Below are positions 24,383-36,564 of a DNA stretch of 64,000 nucleotides, one piece after another; position 1 is the stretch's first letter, and each line of letters opens with the position of its first letter. Below the pieces are notes generated by a model. The model was not told where the DNA came from. It was given only the letters and a program-made list of their open reading frames with translations, and did not search any database. A program made the position numbers and the translations under genes. The stretch lies in contig SGPM01000136.1 in the NCBI GenBank assembly GCA_004802725.1, forward strand, positions 1 to 64,000. Direction: 5' to 3'. This stretch comes from Antrodiella citrinella. Taxonomy: Eukaryota; Basidiomycota; Agaricomycetes; Polyporales; Steccherinaceae.

Positions 24383-26043
24383 TTAGCGACTGCTAGTACT
24401 GGGACTCGCTTCATCGCCAAGCTTCGCTACAGCACGATTTACGCTATTCTTGAGCCGATCGAATGCCTGAGGAACTTTGAGTGGATCCAATATCATCATG
24501 CTCTTTCTACGTCGTCGACTGGTAACCTCCTTGCCTTCCACGATATTTCCCATATCTGTTGCTACTTCCTTTGCTGGAGGCCGTTCTGAAGGCTGTTGGG
24601 ACCAGCAGCGCTGCGTGATGTGCCAGATGGGCTCAGACATCGTCTCTCCGTCTGTCGTCTTTGGTCGCTTGGGCCTCTTTCCAGATACCACACTTTTGGC
24701 GAGAGGGTACATTGGCATATCGCTGAAAGGCAGAGATTCAGTGTAGACCTTGAGAAGTGCGATGTCAGCGTCCACAATTTTGACGAGAGAAAGGCAAGAG
24801 GATGCTCTGACCTCTATGCAGGTACAGGCGAATGCGTAAATATCACTCTCGGCCGTCTGCTTGGGACTCGAGAGATTGAACTCTTCAGGCTCGAAGAGTT
24901 CGGGCGCACGATACTGATAAGCAACTTGGTGTTTTGAAGCGTACTTCCGCGGCGTTTCTTCATTGATGATGCTCAACCCGGGATGTGTGAGGCGAACATT
25001 GCCGTTCTCGTCTATGAGAATGTTCTCCTGTGTATGTCATGAGCGCAGTTCAGCACGAATTTGAAATGCCTGAGACGGAGAGTACTGACGCCATTAATGT
25101 CCCCATGCACGATGAAATTCTCGTGGAGGTACGTCAGACCGAGCGCCACTTGCCATAGCTAGAAGACAGGTCAGAAATGTGGTCATAGAATGAGGCGATG
25201 GTACCGATCATCAACGTACCCATTTGTTGATAAGCGTGACGTACTCTGGTCCTGAAGGTTTGTCCCTTTCGCGAACCGTCTTGATATATTCACGTACGTT
25301 CCCGTTCTCCATCCATGGTAATACCAGACACATCGTGGAAATGAAAACCTCGGTGTTAATGCCTATGAACTCGAGGATGTGCTCGTTCCTCAGTTGTTTC
25401 CAGACAAGAGCTTCGCGACAAAGAGCCTGTGGAGATCAATCAAGATTCTTCTTTCCAACAAGGTGCATAAAGGCTCACTCACTCGTTGTAGAGTCTTGTC
25501 AAATTCAGAGCCCTTCTCGTCAACGAGAGGCCGTTTGAGAGCTACCTTTCGGCCCGTCAAATCTCCCGAGTATATGTCTGCGAACGAGCCTGTGACTAGA
25601 GTCGATGTATCGGAACAGGACACGCCTTTCACATATAGCAACGCTGGTAAGCGTTGGTGTTCCGTGGCCAAGTTCATCATTAGGTTCTGCAGATCCTGAC
25701 GAGATAATGTCCTGGTCGACTTTGTTGTCTCTATCTTCAAGTCCTGTGAGGCAGTACTTAGAAACTGCAAGACGTTCATCAATGTAAGTAAAATAGCTAT
25801 CACTGAGTCGAAGACTACGTACTGTCCATAACCAATCCAATGTGTCCTGCACATGATCCTTCGAGATTTTTGAAGTGTCTTGTGCTTTAGAACCATCAGG
25901 AATCGCGAGATCGATATAGCCAAGGACAACGGTTTTGCTCGAGTTGTCTTGCGAAGCATCGACATTAAGATTCTGAGGCGAATTGGTCTCAATCATGTGT
26001 CCCAGAACGAGAGACTAACAAAACTCACCTTAGACTCGGACAT
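24383..26043 (-). CDS. TKL-6, TKL-like kinase with DFG changed to HPG, probable pseudokinase
   Basis: A five-codon first exon (MSESK, ATG complementary to 26041-26043) joins in frame across a 42-nt intron to TNSPQNLNV. The N-terminal module ends VQDTLDWLWTV. The kinase domain has LVTGSFADIYSGDLTG, VALKRPLVD, CREALVWKQLRNEHILEFIGIN, VLPWMENGNVREY, IVHGDING and NILIDENG. The usual T-D-F-G is read T-H-P-G (His codon complement 24983-24985), so the Mg-binding Asp is missing. The C-lobe has RCWSQQPSERPPA and the tail a basic RRRRKS stretch. The catalytic-loop Asp is kept. The open frame and otherwise normal domain suggest a retained pseudokinase rather than a decayed gene. Confidence 0.83.
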
Positions 26044-27168
26044 TACAGCCCAGTAGGTGGAAGTAACAGTGAATGTTGTATATTCAAGATTGTAGCACCA
26101 CAAGAGCTGCTGAACGTTTGAGCGCTCTCATTCATGCGCTGTTCCGGGCCTGTGTTCAGTGGGATCGCAGCATACGAATGGAATGAAACCATTCTCAGCG
26201 CCGTAATCGCTTCGGATCGTCCGAGTCCATGCACGACTTGTATACTGGCAGTCCATTCCATACAACCAAGGTGAAATCGATCAATTGAGCTTCTAAATAC
26301 TAGGATGGCGTGATCATATTCTACCGCCGTACGGTAGAGCCCTCACGATTCTTGAGATAGGGTATATATTTACCTGAACAGCTTCAGCGATATTCATGAG
26401 ATATATGTACAAACGTTACAGACACGGACGTACGATCATCAGGCCCTTCTGTAAAATCCCTGCAGAACTTGCACAGGTCCGAGTTTGTACGACACGGCAC
26501 ATGCTGCCACGTAGTATGTTTGGGTATGTTTGCACATGTTTGTCATAATTCATGTCATAAGCGCTTTCAGTTCATGCCTCGCTCCTCCCTCGAATTCGGC
26601 AATTTGGATCTAAAAGCATCGGTATCGCAAGCGACCCTTTTCCACGTTCCAAAACGACTCAAAACCACGGCGGGCAAGAAAAAAACTATTTCGGGCATAC
26701 TGTGCATCACGCAGTCGAACTGTTGGAGTCGTGGCAAGTTAGCATCGTGTCCAAGCGAACCCCCGAAGGTTTGCTGGTGTACGTCTGCAAACGCGCACTA
26801 TGGCAGTGATATGTGGCATATGAATGGAGCTAGAAAAGAACGGCGAAATAGAAGCCACGTTGCTATTGCGGTGTAGAGGGATGTTTCTCACGTTTTTACA
26901 GAACAATACGTTCTATTGCGTCAGGTGGGTGCAGACCTCTAGTCGCATGGGAGCAGGCCGCAGAGTACGACACACCGGCGTCCTCCTCCCATACGGCAGA
27001 ACCTGCCAGACAGAGGGCCAAATCGTGAGTGGACCATCCTGTACCTCTTCTCTCAACAGGCTGCGAAGCTCACTGGGCTATTTGTCAAGTCAGTAGATTC
27101 GAAAGCGCCATATACGATTTACACTTAGCCTCATTCTCCATTCTGTCGTTAGCTGCACAAGCGCGGAA
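26044..27168. other. Divergent intergenic region between TKL-6 and TKL-7
   Basis: This 1.1-kb gap lies between divergent kinase starts and should hold both promoters. Open frames at 26469-26876 and 26824-27096 (plus strand) have no recognisable family and no convincing splice structure, so they are not called. No other feature is seen. Confidence 0.4.
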
Positions 27169-28847
27169 ATGACGGTAAGAGCCAGATACGTACTGTCCAA
27201 TGTTCTCTACTCATCGTAGCCCTACCTCAGACCAACATTCGTAACCTAGATGACTCTCGAAGAAAGGATATGCTTCAGCTCATCCGTGTGGCGCTACCTA
27301 GCAATGAACCCGACGCTCCGGCTGATCTCTCTCGTATCTCAAGGGATGATGCTGGAGAGGTATTAGACGTCCTTTGGGAGGTGATCACTCCAGCTGCAGA
27401 AACGCGAAACTATGCTGACCCTTCTGCACTGTGTAGTTACTGGAGAACCCCGCAGAGAACCCTACCACGACACTGCTAGAGAAGCATGGTAGGCTCCCTT
27501 CCTCAAAGGCTCTCCGGATACTAGCTTTGAAGGTGGCCGTCAAATTTGATACACTGCCGTCAACATTCTATATATCACATGTCAATCTTGGCAGTAGAGA
27601 GAGTTGCGGAACGGGCGGTTTTGCAGATGTTTTTCGTGGTCATCTAGGGGGGGAAGACGTGGCTCTGAAGCGTGTTCGCAACGCCAACCTCAAAGCGGTA
27701 CGTCGTTCACGGAATGCGCTTGTTGAAGAAAGTTTCTTCATATGACCATTCGATTTACATAGGTGTTCTTTCGGGAAGCCCTTGTGTGGAAGAGGCTGGA
27801 GCATCCACATGTAGCCGAATTTAGAGGCGTGTCTTCAGACGCCTTTCACCATTCCACGAACAAGGCGTCGACTTGCCTAGTCATACGTTGGTACAACAAT
27901 GGCAACATACGGCATCATATCGACGCTCTCATTGAACAAGGAAAGCTCTCCAAGTCTGATCCAGACTATGCAATCAAGGTGAACGACTGGGTGCGTACTT
28001 TCGTCTAGTGGGTCACCGTGGCGCTTGGCTCAATGTACGATGTTTTACAGCTACGTCAAATTGCTTCGGGATTGGCATACCTGCACAGCGAAGGCATTGT
28101 GCACGGAGATCTGCATGGAGTAAGCAGGTCTTTGCTTTCAGTCATTGTGTTAAACGTGACAGCGTTGGCAGGCCAATATACTCGTTGACGATAACGCCCA
28201 CGTCCGCCTCACAGATTTCGGACGTAGTGTTGATGTCGCAGAAAAGCCTGGCCAGTATGTATCCTACGATGGCGACTCCTATTTGTATCGATCCCCGGAG
28301 CTTCACGAGCCTCATCCTTCTGGATCACGATTCCGCTTTAGCAGAAAGTACCCACAGAAAACAACCGCAAGCGACATTTATGCCTTTGCCTGTACTGCGG
28401 TTGAGGTAATGCACACTATCTCAGAATTTTCATGTTATCTGTCGTGTTCATCTTGACTTGTTTCGACAGCTCTACGAAAACAGTATGCCGAAGTTCCAAA
28501 ACGAACACGGTGGAGCCCACACATCTTATCAACACTCTTCTTATCAACACTCCAAGTTCGTTCTTTCCGGAGGACGACCAGGAAAGCCGGAGAATATGAC
28601 TGACTCAATGTGGAACCTTACGCAGCGTTGTTGGAGCCAAAAACCGACACGGAGACCTACAGCTAAAGCAGTCGCTGATAGCATTGATAACATCAAGTCA
28701 GGCGGAGAATATTCATCTCACAGATTTTATAATTTGTCGACTGTAGTTTTGCGTTTGGTTGGATCGCGGCGACTCTTGCCTCCATCTTCACATGGGAAGT
28801 TTGCTTCGGACATATATGAGGCGCGTAATTCTGTAGCCAATCTGTAA
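27169..28847 (+). CDS. TKL-7, TKL-like protein kinase, catalytic residues intact
   Basis: The model starts with a two-codon exon (ATG ACG at 27169) spliced in frame to TNIRNLDDSRRKD. The acceptor choice is inferred from frame and spacing. The N-terminal module ends AGEVLDVLWE, and a further intron leads to LLENPAENPTT. The kinase domain has GTGGFADVFRGHLGG, VALKRVRN, FFREALVWKRLEHPHVAEFRGVS, IVHGDLHG, ANILVDDNA, RLTDFGRS and RCWSQKPTRRPTA. VAxK, HGD and DFG are all present. The segment before the C-lobe has a small internal duplication (SYQH repeated, near 28525-28555). The C-terminal tail of about 55 residues includes a basic/hydrophobic stretch (VVLRLVGSRRLLPP). It is convergent with TKL-8. 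Confidence 0.83.
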
Positions 28848-29147
28848 CGATGTACCGTTCGAGACTCAGCATGTATCCCCTACCTACTATCGAACGTTTT
28901 CAAAATCGCCAATCCGAGCGGGAAAAAAGCAAAGACACAATCCTGAGAACTCAGACTCATGCCCCGAGTTACATGAGTTACATCAAAGATACATTGGTAG
29001 CAAAACTACATACGTACAGATAGCAACAAATACAGTACGAGACAGGGAATAGACAAAGCATTGTACAGAGCATAGGGTACAACTCCGGAGAACATATGAA
29101 ACTACAACCGACTTTGAAGCGGGGATGGCCATATATCGTTTCTCTGA

Positions 29148-30569
29148 TCACATACGCCACATGACAGCCCGCATCCTGCGTTCAAGGTCATGACTCGATA
29201 ACCTTTCCTGGGGTTGTTGCGTCCAAGCAGCCTGAACCACCTCCCATAAAGAGTCTGGCATGGGAGGAGTCTGTGGTCTCGTCGGGCGATCCCCTTTCAA
29301 GACCTTCTTGCTGATCCGGTACATGGTCATCTTTGGCTCTGGGAAGGGTACCTTTCCGGTATAGAGCTAGATACCATCCAGCATGAGCATCTGGTATGAA
29401 TGACGAAGACTATTATATACGATACCTCAATGCAGGTGCAGCCGAACGCGTACACGTCGCAAGCTTCTGTGGGTCTAGCCCTTGTCAACCCAAAGTCAGA
29501 TGGCTCCCAGAGCTCAGGCGCCATGAAATGATGGGATGCTCCGCCATGCTTTGAACCATAAGCACCGGGAGCTGCTGCAGCAATCAACGCAAATCCGAAA
29601 TCGGTGAGACGAACATGATCTTCGTCGTCAATCAGGATGTTCCCCTGGTCAAAGCGCATCAGACAATGTTAGTGACGGTCTCAGGAGGTTCAAAACATAC
29701 GCCGTGAAGGTCGCCGTGCACGACTCCCTGGGAGTGGAGGTATGCTAGGCCGAACGACACTTCGTACAGCTGAAGTACCAAGACCGTCAGCTTATGTCAA
29801 AGCGGCGCGATGTCCAAATACAAGCCTCACCCATGTGTTCACGCGAGAGTGAAAGTTATCTTGGGTCAACACGAGATTTGCTGGCACGTCCGGTACTTGA
29901 GCCGTCATGCGACGTCTAATGCTACCCCTTGACATGAAGGGTAGTATCATGCAAATCGAACGCTCGAATGCGTCCTGAGAGATGCCCAAGAACGAGAGGA
30001 CATTAGGGTGGTTCAATTTGCTCCATAGAAGCGACTCGCGACAAAATTCCTGGGCTGTGTCAGCTCACTTTCAGCATAAAAGTAACTTGGACATACCATC
30101 TTAATTTTCTCCTTTTCTTCTTCGTTGGAGATTCTAGGACGTTTGATGATCACAATTTTGCCTCCATACTCGCCATTGTAGATATCAGCAAATCCACCAG
30201 CATCTATGGGCTCATCGGACATGCATATGACGCCGCGGACATAGAATTTGCCGGGAAGCACGTCGTGATTGACGGCAATCTTCAAGCAAAGTCTTCGTAA
30301 GAGCGCTGTTTGGCCGAACAGGTCTAGCTCAGGATGAATAGGTGGCGTCGCGGTCGCCGGGTTGTCATCCAGTCTCTGGTGCGCATAGATGTGAGCACTG
30401 TGAAACGAATCTGAAGCTTGGTACGTACATCCCATGCCACGTCGATGACATCCTGAGCATAGTTTGGAGGAATATGGTCGATTCTAGTATGTCTCCTTGG
30501 ATCGGTTGGGATCGCCTGGCGTAGGAGACTGTCGACCTCTTGCCTCCGTCTGGAGTGCATTGCGGACAT
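29148..30569 (-). CDS. TKL-8, TKL-like protein kinase, catalytic residues intact
   Basis: The ATG is complementary to 30567-30569 (MSAMHSRRRQ). The N-terminal module reads LLRQAIPTDP...YAQDVIDVAWDV. The kinase domain has IDAGGFADIYNGEYGG, VIIKRPRIS (Lys present), FCRESLLWSKLNHPNVLSFLGIS, ILPFMSRGSIRRR, VVHGDLHG, NILIDDED and RLTDFGFALIA. It ends soon after the C-lobe (AWTQQPQERLSS...MWRM) with no tail. It belongs to a subgroup with TKL-9 and TKL-10, recognised by LLRRLCLKIA, KRPR after the VAxK site, and DFGFALIAEATPG or close variants after the DFG. Confidence 0.85.
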
Positions 30570-31391
30570 TTTTGCGTCTTATCCTGTAATCAGGCCAGTA
30601 GCAGGACAGGTACCGCTTGAGCGAATAAGCAGTCCACGGTCTTGGCTTCATCATGGGTCCATATCGTCAGCCATCGAAGACGAAACAAGGTATATCCTTA
30701 CCTCTGTAGGCGATGCAGAGTATATCGCGTTTGTTCAGAGAGAAATCTGCCAGTGGCAGACCAGGTCTTGGGAGGAGGAAGAGAGGTAGCGGTTCGAAAG
30801 ACATGCTTCAGTCTCAGACTCGGTTCCTGTACACGCCGGCGTCTGCAAGCGCTAGCGCGGCTAGCTACCGTTGGCACACATTCCAATCCTTTTCGACACA
30901 AGTTCGGTGGATCCTCGTGCACCCTACCCAATTGCTGGAAGCCCCAACACAATGCAATCGGGACATGAGAAGCTTGCGAGTTCTCAGCCCAGACTTCATA
31001 CTGATCGGATTATCGCAGAATTCAACGTCCGAGTTAGCCTCTGGCTCATAGCATGCCAGGACTCAGATACAGTGCGCCCAGAACTTAGTCTTGGAGAACG
31101 TTTGTAGGAAGGAGTGAACAAGCTAGAGTGAAAGCAGATATACAAGATGTATCGAAAGAAAGACTAGCCCAGACAATTACGCTACACCCCGAAGAATAGC
31201 ACTGGCAGTGGAGAAACAGGCAAGATCGTGGCGCCGAAAGTGATAGTACAGATTCAAGAAGCAAGAGGGAATAGAGCGCCTCAGAGGGAGATACACACAC
31301 CCAACACATCAGTTCTACGAAAGCCTAGAAATTACGAATCTTCAAACAATACACACAACATCGAAGAAGTCGACCTTACTAGTATGTGATT
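30570..31391. other. Intergenic region between TKL-8 and TKL-9
   Basis: About 820 bp lie between the TKL-8 start and the TKL-9 stop, both on the minus strand. Overlapping open frames near 30642-31107 on both strands have no recognisable domain and look fortuitous. Nothing else is supported. Confidence 0.35.
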
Positions 31392-34330
31392 TTAAGCAAA
31401 AGCGATCGCCTCCAATTGTTTCACCAGGGGAGAGACCTTGAGTCTATCGGAGGGTCGCTGCTTCCAACACGCACAAACGACGTCCCATATAGATGCAGGC
31501 ATTGGCTCTCCATACGGTGTAGTAGGGCGTTTTGGCCTTTGGCCTTTCGAAACCTTGTTGCCAATTTGAAAGTTGTTCAGTTTCTCTGTTCCTTCCCAGG
31601 GCCACTTATCGCCGTAGAGCTGCGTTGTAGGTAAGTACAGGGTCGCAACAGCGAGGGACTGCATGCCATACCTCGACACAAGTGCACGCTAATGCATATA
31701 CATCGGTTGCAACCGTAGGCCGGGTATTGTCCAAGCCAAAATCTGCGGCATCGAACAGTTCGGGCGCGGTGAAATGAATTGCGGCGCCGCCATGAACAGA
31801 GCCGAAGTGACCAGGAGTGGCTTCTGCGATCAGCGCAAAGCCGAAGTCTGTGATTCGGACATGATCTTCATCGTCCATGAGAATGTTGCCCTGTGAATCG
31901 ATGAATGAGAATCCCATAGCATTCAGTAGACATTGCGAATGAACTCACGCAGTGTAAGTCGCCATGAACAACCCCTTGACCATGCAAATACTCTAAGCCA
32001 AGTGCCGTCTCGTACAGCTATTGTGACGTGCTGTCAGCTAGGGCATTACTAAGGAGCGACCCGCACCCACCGCTCTATTCACGCGGTCCTCGAAGCTGAT
32101 CCTCGTCCTCTGTTGTTCTTGAACACGAATTCGTCGACGAATAGCGCCATTCTGCATGTATGGCAGGACCATACAAATCGGCCCACAGATATCCTTAGCA
32201 ATTCCTAGAAACGGTAGCACATGGGCGTGATCAAGCCTTTTCCAGAGCAAGGATTCACGGCAAAAATGCTGTTCACAACATGGTTAACATGAGGACTCCG
32301 AACTGTATACCACCGGCTCGCGTACCTTCAGTGGTTGGCTCATCATCTCCGAATTCTGCTGTGCGCGTGGTCGTTTCAGGACAACTTTGGCATCTTGGTA
32401 CCGACCGCGGAAAATATCGGCACAGGAGCCAGTCGTATCAAAGGGCTCGGCCCCAACGCGTACAACCTTCTCCAGATAGAAGCTTGTGGGAAGTAAATCG
32501 TAGGTGGTAGAGAGTTTCAAACAAAGCATGCGCATCAGTCGGCTATGGGCATCTGGTGGCACTGACGGATGAATCGTCATATTAGGTTTATCCAGAGACT
32601 AGGTTGAATGGCAGTAAGCAATTAATCAAGTCAAGGCATCGAAAATTCATACCTCCCAAGCGTAATTTATGGTGCGTTGTGCATCTTCCTCAGGAATATA
32701 TGGGATGCTTAAGTCTTCGTCGTTTTTGAATCCACCCAGGATAGCTTGATAAATATGGCCAATGACGCCACGTTGGAGATCTCTTCCATTGGTACTTGAG
32801 AATGGGACGGACGAATCATCGCGCCTTTTTTCGTCCGCTCTACTAGAACTAGATCCACCAGGTCCATACTGCTCGTCGTCGTCACGGTGTTTGACAACTG
32901 GCTGAGTAGCGGTAATTTTCTCCATCCTTCTTGCGAGTTCATCGGCCGTGAGTCTCTCGTTCGGTTGATGCGCCCAAGAAGCTTCAATCACCTCCCACAA
33001 CAGGTCTGAGACAGTGGCAGGTCTTTGAGGTCTTTCGCCTCTCAATACCTTCTTGCTAATCCGGTACAAAGTCAATTTTGTCTCGGCGAATGGTAACCTG
33101 CCAGTGTAAAGCTAGATAGATCGTTAGCTTCGTTGTTCCAATCATAATTACTCGACGTCATACCTCGATACAGACGCATGCAAATGCATATACGTCAGAA
33201 GCAGGGGTCGGTCTGGCCCTGTCTAAATCAAACTCGCTGGGTTCCCAAAGCTCTGGAGCGACGAAATGGGGGGCGGAGCCGCTATGCTTTGAACCATAGG
33301 CGTTCGCTGTAGCCTCAGCAATCAATGCGAAGCCAAAATCCGTCAGGCGGACACGGTCGTCGTCATCAATCAAAATGTTTCCCTGGAGCAATGTATGTAA
33401 GCGCGGATGAGTAGCGACACCATAAAGTCTACTTACACTGTGGAGGTTGCCATGTACGACTCCTTGGTCGTGAAGATAAGCTATACCGGCAGCTATCTCG
33501 GATAACTTCCGCGCAAAAGTCAGTCTCGATATGCATCCCGCGTGAGTGAAACATGACCCATGCACTCACCCATCCATCCACGTAGCTTTTAAAATTCGCC
33601 TCGGTCACTTTGAGATGCGCAGGCTCGTTTTTACCCAGTATCCGAGTTCGAATATTACCCCTTTGCATGAAGGGCAAGACAATGCATACAGAACGTGGAA
33701 AAGTATCCTGCGTAATCCCGACTAAAGGGAGTACGTGCCGGTGGCTTAGCTTGCTCCATAGAAGAGATTCCCGGCAGAACTCCTGGTAATTATTCATCGT
33801 CAATTCACGAGTATTGCAGACAGTAGATAGCAGGACCCAGCGCACCTTCTTATAACTATCCGAATGGTCGTCACTAGACAGCCGAGGCCGTTTTAGAACG
33901 ACGAGAAGACCTTTATAGCGACCTCTATAGAGGTCACTGTATGTACCGGAGTCTGTGGCTTCTGCCGATAGGCAAACGACACCAGAGATGTAGAAGGAGC
34001 TGGGCAGCACATCATGGACGACAGCGATTTTGAGGCAAAGCCTCCGCAAGAGCGTAGCTTGAATGTTCAGGGTGAGCGCAGAATGGATACGTGGGGCCGC
34101 CGCATTGTTATCCAGCATCTAGATGTGGAGTTTGCGAAGAGAAAGACGGTGCGATATATATGTACTGTACGTACCTTCCAGGCTGCATCAATTGTATCCT
34201 GAGCGTATTTTGGAGGGATATGTTCGATGCTCGTCTGTTTGTCTGGATTGTTCGGAATGGCCTGACGAAGGAGACCGAAGATGTACTGTCTCCCTCTGGA
34301 GCTCGTCGAGGATGCTTGCCTATCTGCCAT
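31392..34330 (-). CDS. TKL-9, tandem kinase: pseudokinase-like domain (HGN) fused to an intact kinase domain
   Basis: One minus-strand gene encodes two full N-module plus kinase units. Unit 1 starts at the ATG complementary to 34328-34330 (MADRQASSTSSRG; module ending YAQDTIDAAWK). It has VVLKRPRLS, FCRESLLWSKLSHRHVLPLVGIT, VVHGNLHS and RLTDFGFALIAEAT, with the catalytic Asp changed to Asn (codon complement 33446-33448). Its C-lobe (ASWAHQPNERLTA) runs without a stop, in one exon, into a roughly 60-residue polar linker. The same exon then carries a second N-module ending DAQRTINYAWE. An intron (GTATGA...CCTAG) is spliced in phase to SLDKPNMTIHP and unit 2. Unit 2 has TTGSCADIFRGRY, VVLKRPRAQ, VVHGDLHC, RITDFGFALIAEATPG and a C-lobe ending LEAIAFA. 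Unit 2 keeps all catalytic residues. The layout resembles the pseudokinase-kinase pair of JAKs or Gcn2. Confidence 0.82.
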
Positions 34331-34994
34331 GGTAGCTCTTTTCAGGGATCGCTAGTTCCACTACCTTGTCGCCGCTGTAGACTACGTCGTAAGCCAGTGT
34401 TGAGAGTACAGTAACGTTGCACTTACGTCCATAAAATCAGCCGTATCTGGCGAAAGAAAGGTGTCTGGTTCCACGTCTGAGGAAGCCTAATCCTGAGAAC
34501 AATGAGCGCCGCGCACAGGCGATGTGAAGAAGAGACCAATGCCGGTATTTCAGCGCTCCCTTCCATCTCCCTGCAGTCTTCCAGTCTTGTTCGACATATC
34601 GCGCCTGCTTCGAGCCGCTCAAAACACGTAGAAGGTGGTGTGGTCTCGTGAGATAGTGTTGGGGTCAACTGAATTGAATCGTGACATCGCACAACTACAT
34701 ACGGAAACGCAGCAGTAGCAGTAGTGGTCCTCGGGGACCACACCCAGAAGTAAGATTCCGTTCCCCTGCATGATTGGAACGAAGTGATAAAGTACACGAA
34801 CCATGGGAAAAATATACCTTCAAGACAAGAACACAGGATCTCAATGAAAGAAGAAAGCGGCATAGGGATAATGATACACACCTGAACAACGCGAATTGTC
34901 AAGTGATACAATGAGGAGGGGAGAAGGTGGCTCACAATTGTACAGTTCCTCAGGGTGTTCACTGAGTCTTCGGGCTCGTGCTTTAAAGCACATC
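34331..34994. other. Intergenic region between TKL-9 and TKL-10
   Basis: This 664-bp gap lies between the TKL-10 stop and the TKL-9 start (both minus strand). A minus-strand open frame runs through 35073-34423 in a different phase from TKL-10. It is Cys/Ser-rich without a recognisable domain and is probably fortuitous. Confidence 0.35.
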
Positions 34995-36385
34995 TCAAAC
35001 ATTGGGGACGAATGTCTCCATTGCTCGTACAATAGCATCGGCGGTGAGCCTGTCTGAAGGTTTTGGTGCCCAAGATGCTTCAACGACATCCCACATGGGC
35101 TTGGACATCTGCGAACCAAGGGGTGTGAAGGGACGTGCGGGGCGGCGTCCTTTCAAAACATGTCTGCCAATCTGAAGTACTCCCATTGCCGCTCCGTCCC
35201 AGGGCATCGACCCTTTGTAGAGCTGTCAACAAACATGATAAGCGTAAGGCATACGATGCTAGCCGATGTGCTATACCTCAATGCATGTGCAACCATATGC
35301 GTAAACATCCGTTTCACGAGTAGGTCGTACTCCATCGTCGCCAAAGAACTCCGGTGCCATAAAATGATACGCAGCTCCGCCGTGGGCAGAACCATATCGA
35401 CCGGGCGTTGCTTCTGCGATCAATGAAAACCCAAAATCGGTGAGGCGAACGTGGTCATATTGGTCAATGAGAAGATTCCCCTGCGAGTAGATTAACTACG
35501 GCCGTCAATTATCGAGTGTACAAGAGACTCTCACGCAGTGTAAGTCTCCATGCACCACTCCTTGACTGTGTAAATAATCTAGACCGAGTGCTGTTTGGTA
35601 GAGCTTGCGGCAGAAAAAGATCAGGATAAGAGAGATGTCTAGAGGAATCAGCCCTCACCCATCTAACAAAATGAGCTTCGTGATTTGCCTCGGTAAGTTG
35701 CAAGCGTGGCTCCTTTGACTGGAGACGACGACGAATGTCACCATTTTCCATGTACGGCAGAATGATGCATATTGAACGCTGAAAAGCTGTCGTTGAAATT
35801 CCAAGAAAAGGCAGTACATGATCATGCTGAAGCCTGCTCCAAAGCAACGATTCTCGACAGAATGCCTGTGAAGTTATCAATACGAAGGCAGTATCGCTGT
35901 GAAAATCGACGGGGACATACCATGAGCACTTTCCTCATCGCCTTTTCGTCTGCTCCAACTCTAGGTCGTTTGAGTATGACGAGACTTTCTTCGTATCTGC
36001 CCTGGTAGATATCAGCGCAAGAGCCCGTGTCAAAGGGTTCTTTGTCTAAGACTACGACCCCAACCACATAGAATGCGGTTGGCAATATGTCGTGCTCGGC
36101 AGCAATTTTCAGACAAAGTCTCCTCAAGAGACCCGCTTGAATGCTTGGAGAAAGGGATGGATGGATCGCTATCGGTTGATCGAGCAGCTAGTGCCAGCAC
36201 AAGACGCATCTGAGGATGAGAACTCTATTCCACATAATAATCGAAGTAGATACCTGCCAAGCGGCATCGATAACACCTCGCACATCAGCGTCCGGGATAT
36301 GCGAGATCTCGGTGACGCCGTTTGGGTCGCTGGGAATGGCTGTACGCAGATGTTCAGCGATGTTTTGTTGTGTAATACTCTCCAT
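34995..36385 (-). CDS. TKL-10, TKL-like protein kinase, catalytic residues intact
   Basis: The start is the ATG complementary to 36383-36385 (MESITQQNIAEHLR); the frame extends further upstream but without an ATG. The N-module reads AIPSDPNGVTEISHIP...VRGVIDAAWQ. The kinase domain has FDTGSCADIYQGRYE, VILKRPRVG, FCRESLLWSRLQHDHVLPFLGIS, ILPYMENGDIRRR, VVHGDLHC, RLTDFGFSLIAEATPGRYGS and a C-lobe ending ASWAPKPSDRLTA...FVPNV. VAxK, HGD and DFG are present. The HGDLHC loop and the post-DFG segment are closest to the second domain of TKL-9, so these two share a recent ancestor. Confidence 0.84.
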
Positions 36386-36564
36386 GCCAAGTGACAGCTG
36401 GCTCGACAGAATGACTGAGGAGTACGGCAAAGATGATACAAAATACCAGATGAATAGTCAAAGGTACGGTTGAGATGGTATGTAGAACTCGTGTAGAGGT
36501 TGGTGGCTAACAAGTGGCTAAGGTGGTCAACGTCGAATGGCCACGAGGGTGAATTAAAATTGGA

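Noticed and set aside
26469..27096. Two plus-strand frames upstream of TKL-7
   Set aside because: They overlap in different frames, lack a recognisable product and lie in a divergent promoter region.
34331..34994. Idea that TKL-10 and TKL-9 form one three-domain gene
   Set aside because: TKL-10 has a clear stop at 34995-34997 and TKL-9 has its own start and N-module at 34330; no in-frame path was seen.
34423..35073. Long minus-strand frame (216 codons) downstream of TKL-10
   Set aside because: It overlaps the TKL-10 C-lobe in another phase and is Cys/Ser-rich without domain features, so it is a shadow frame.
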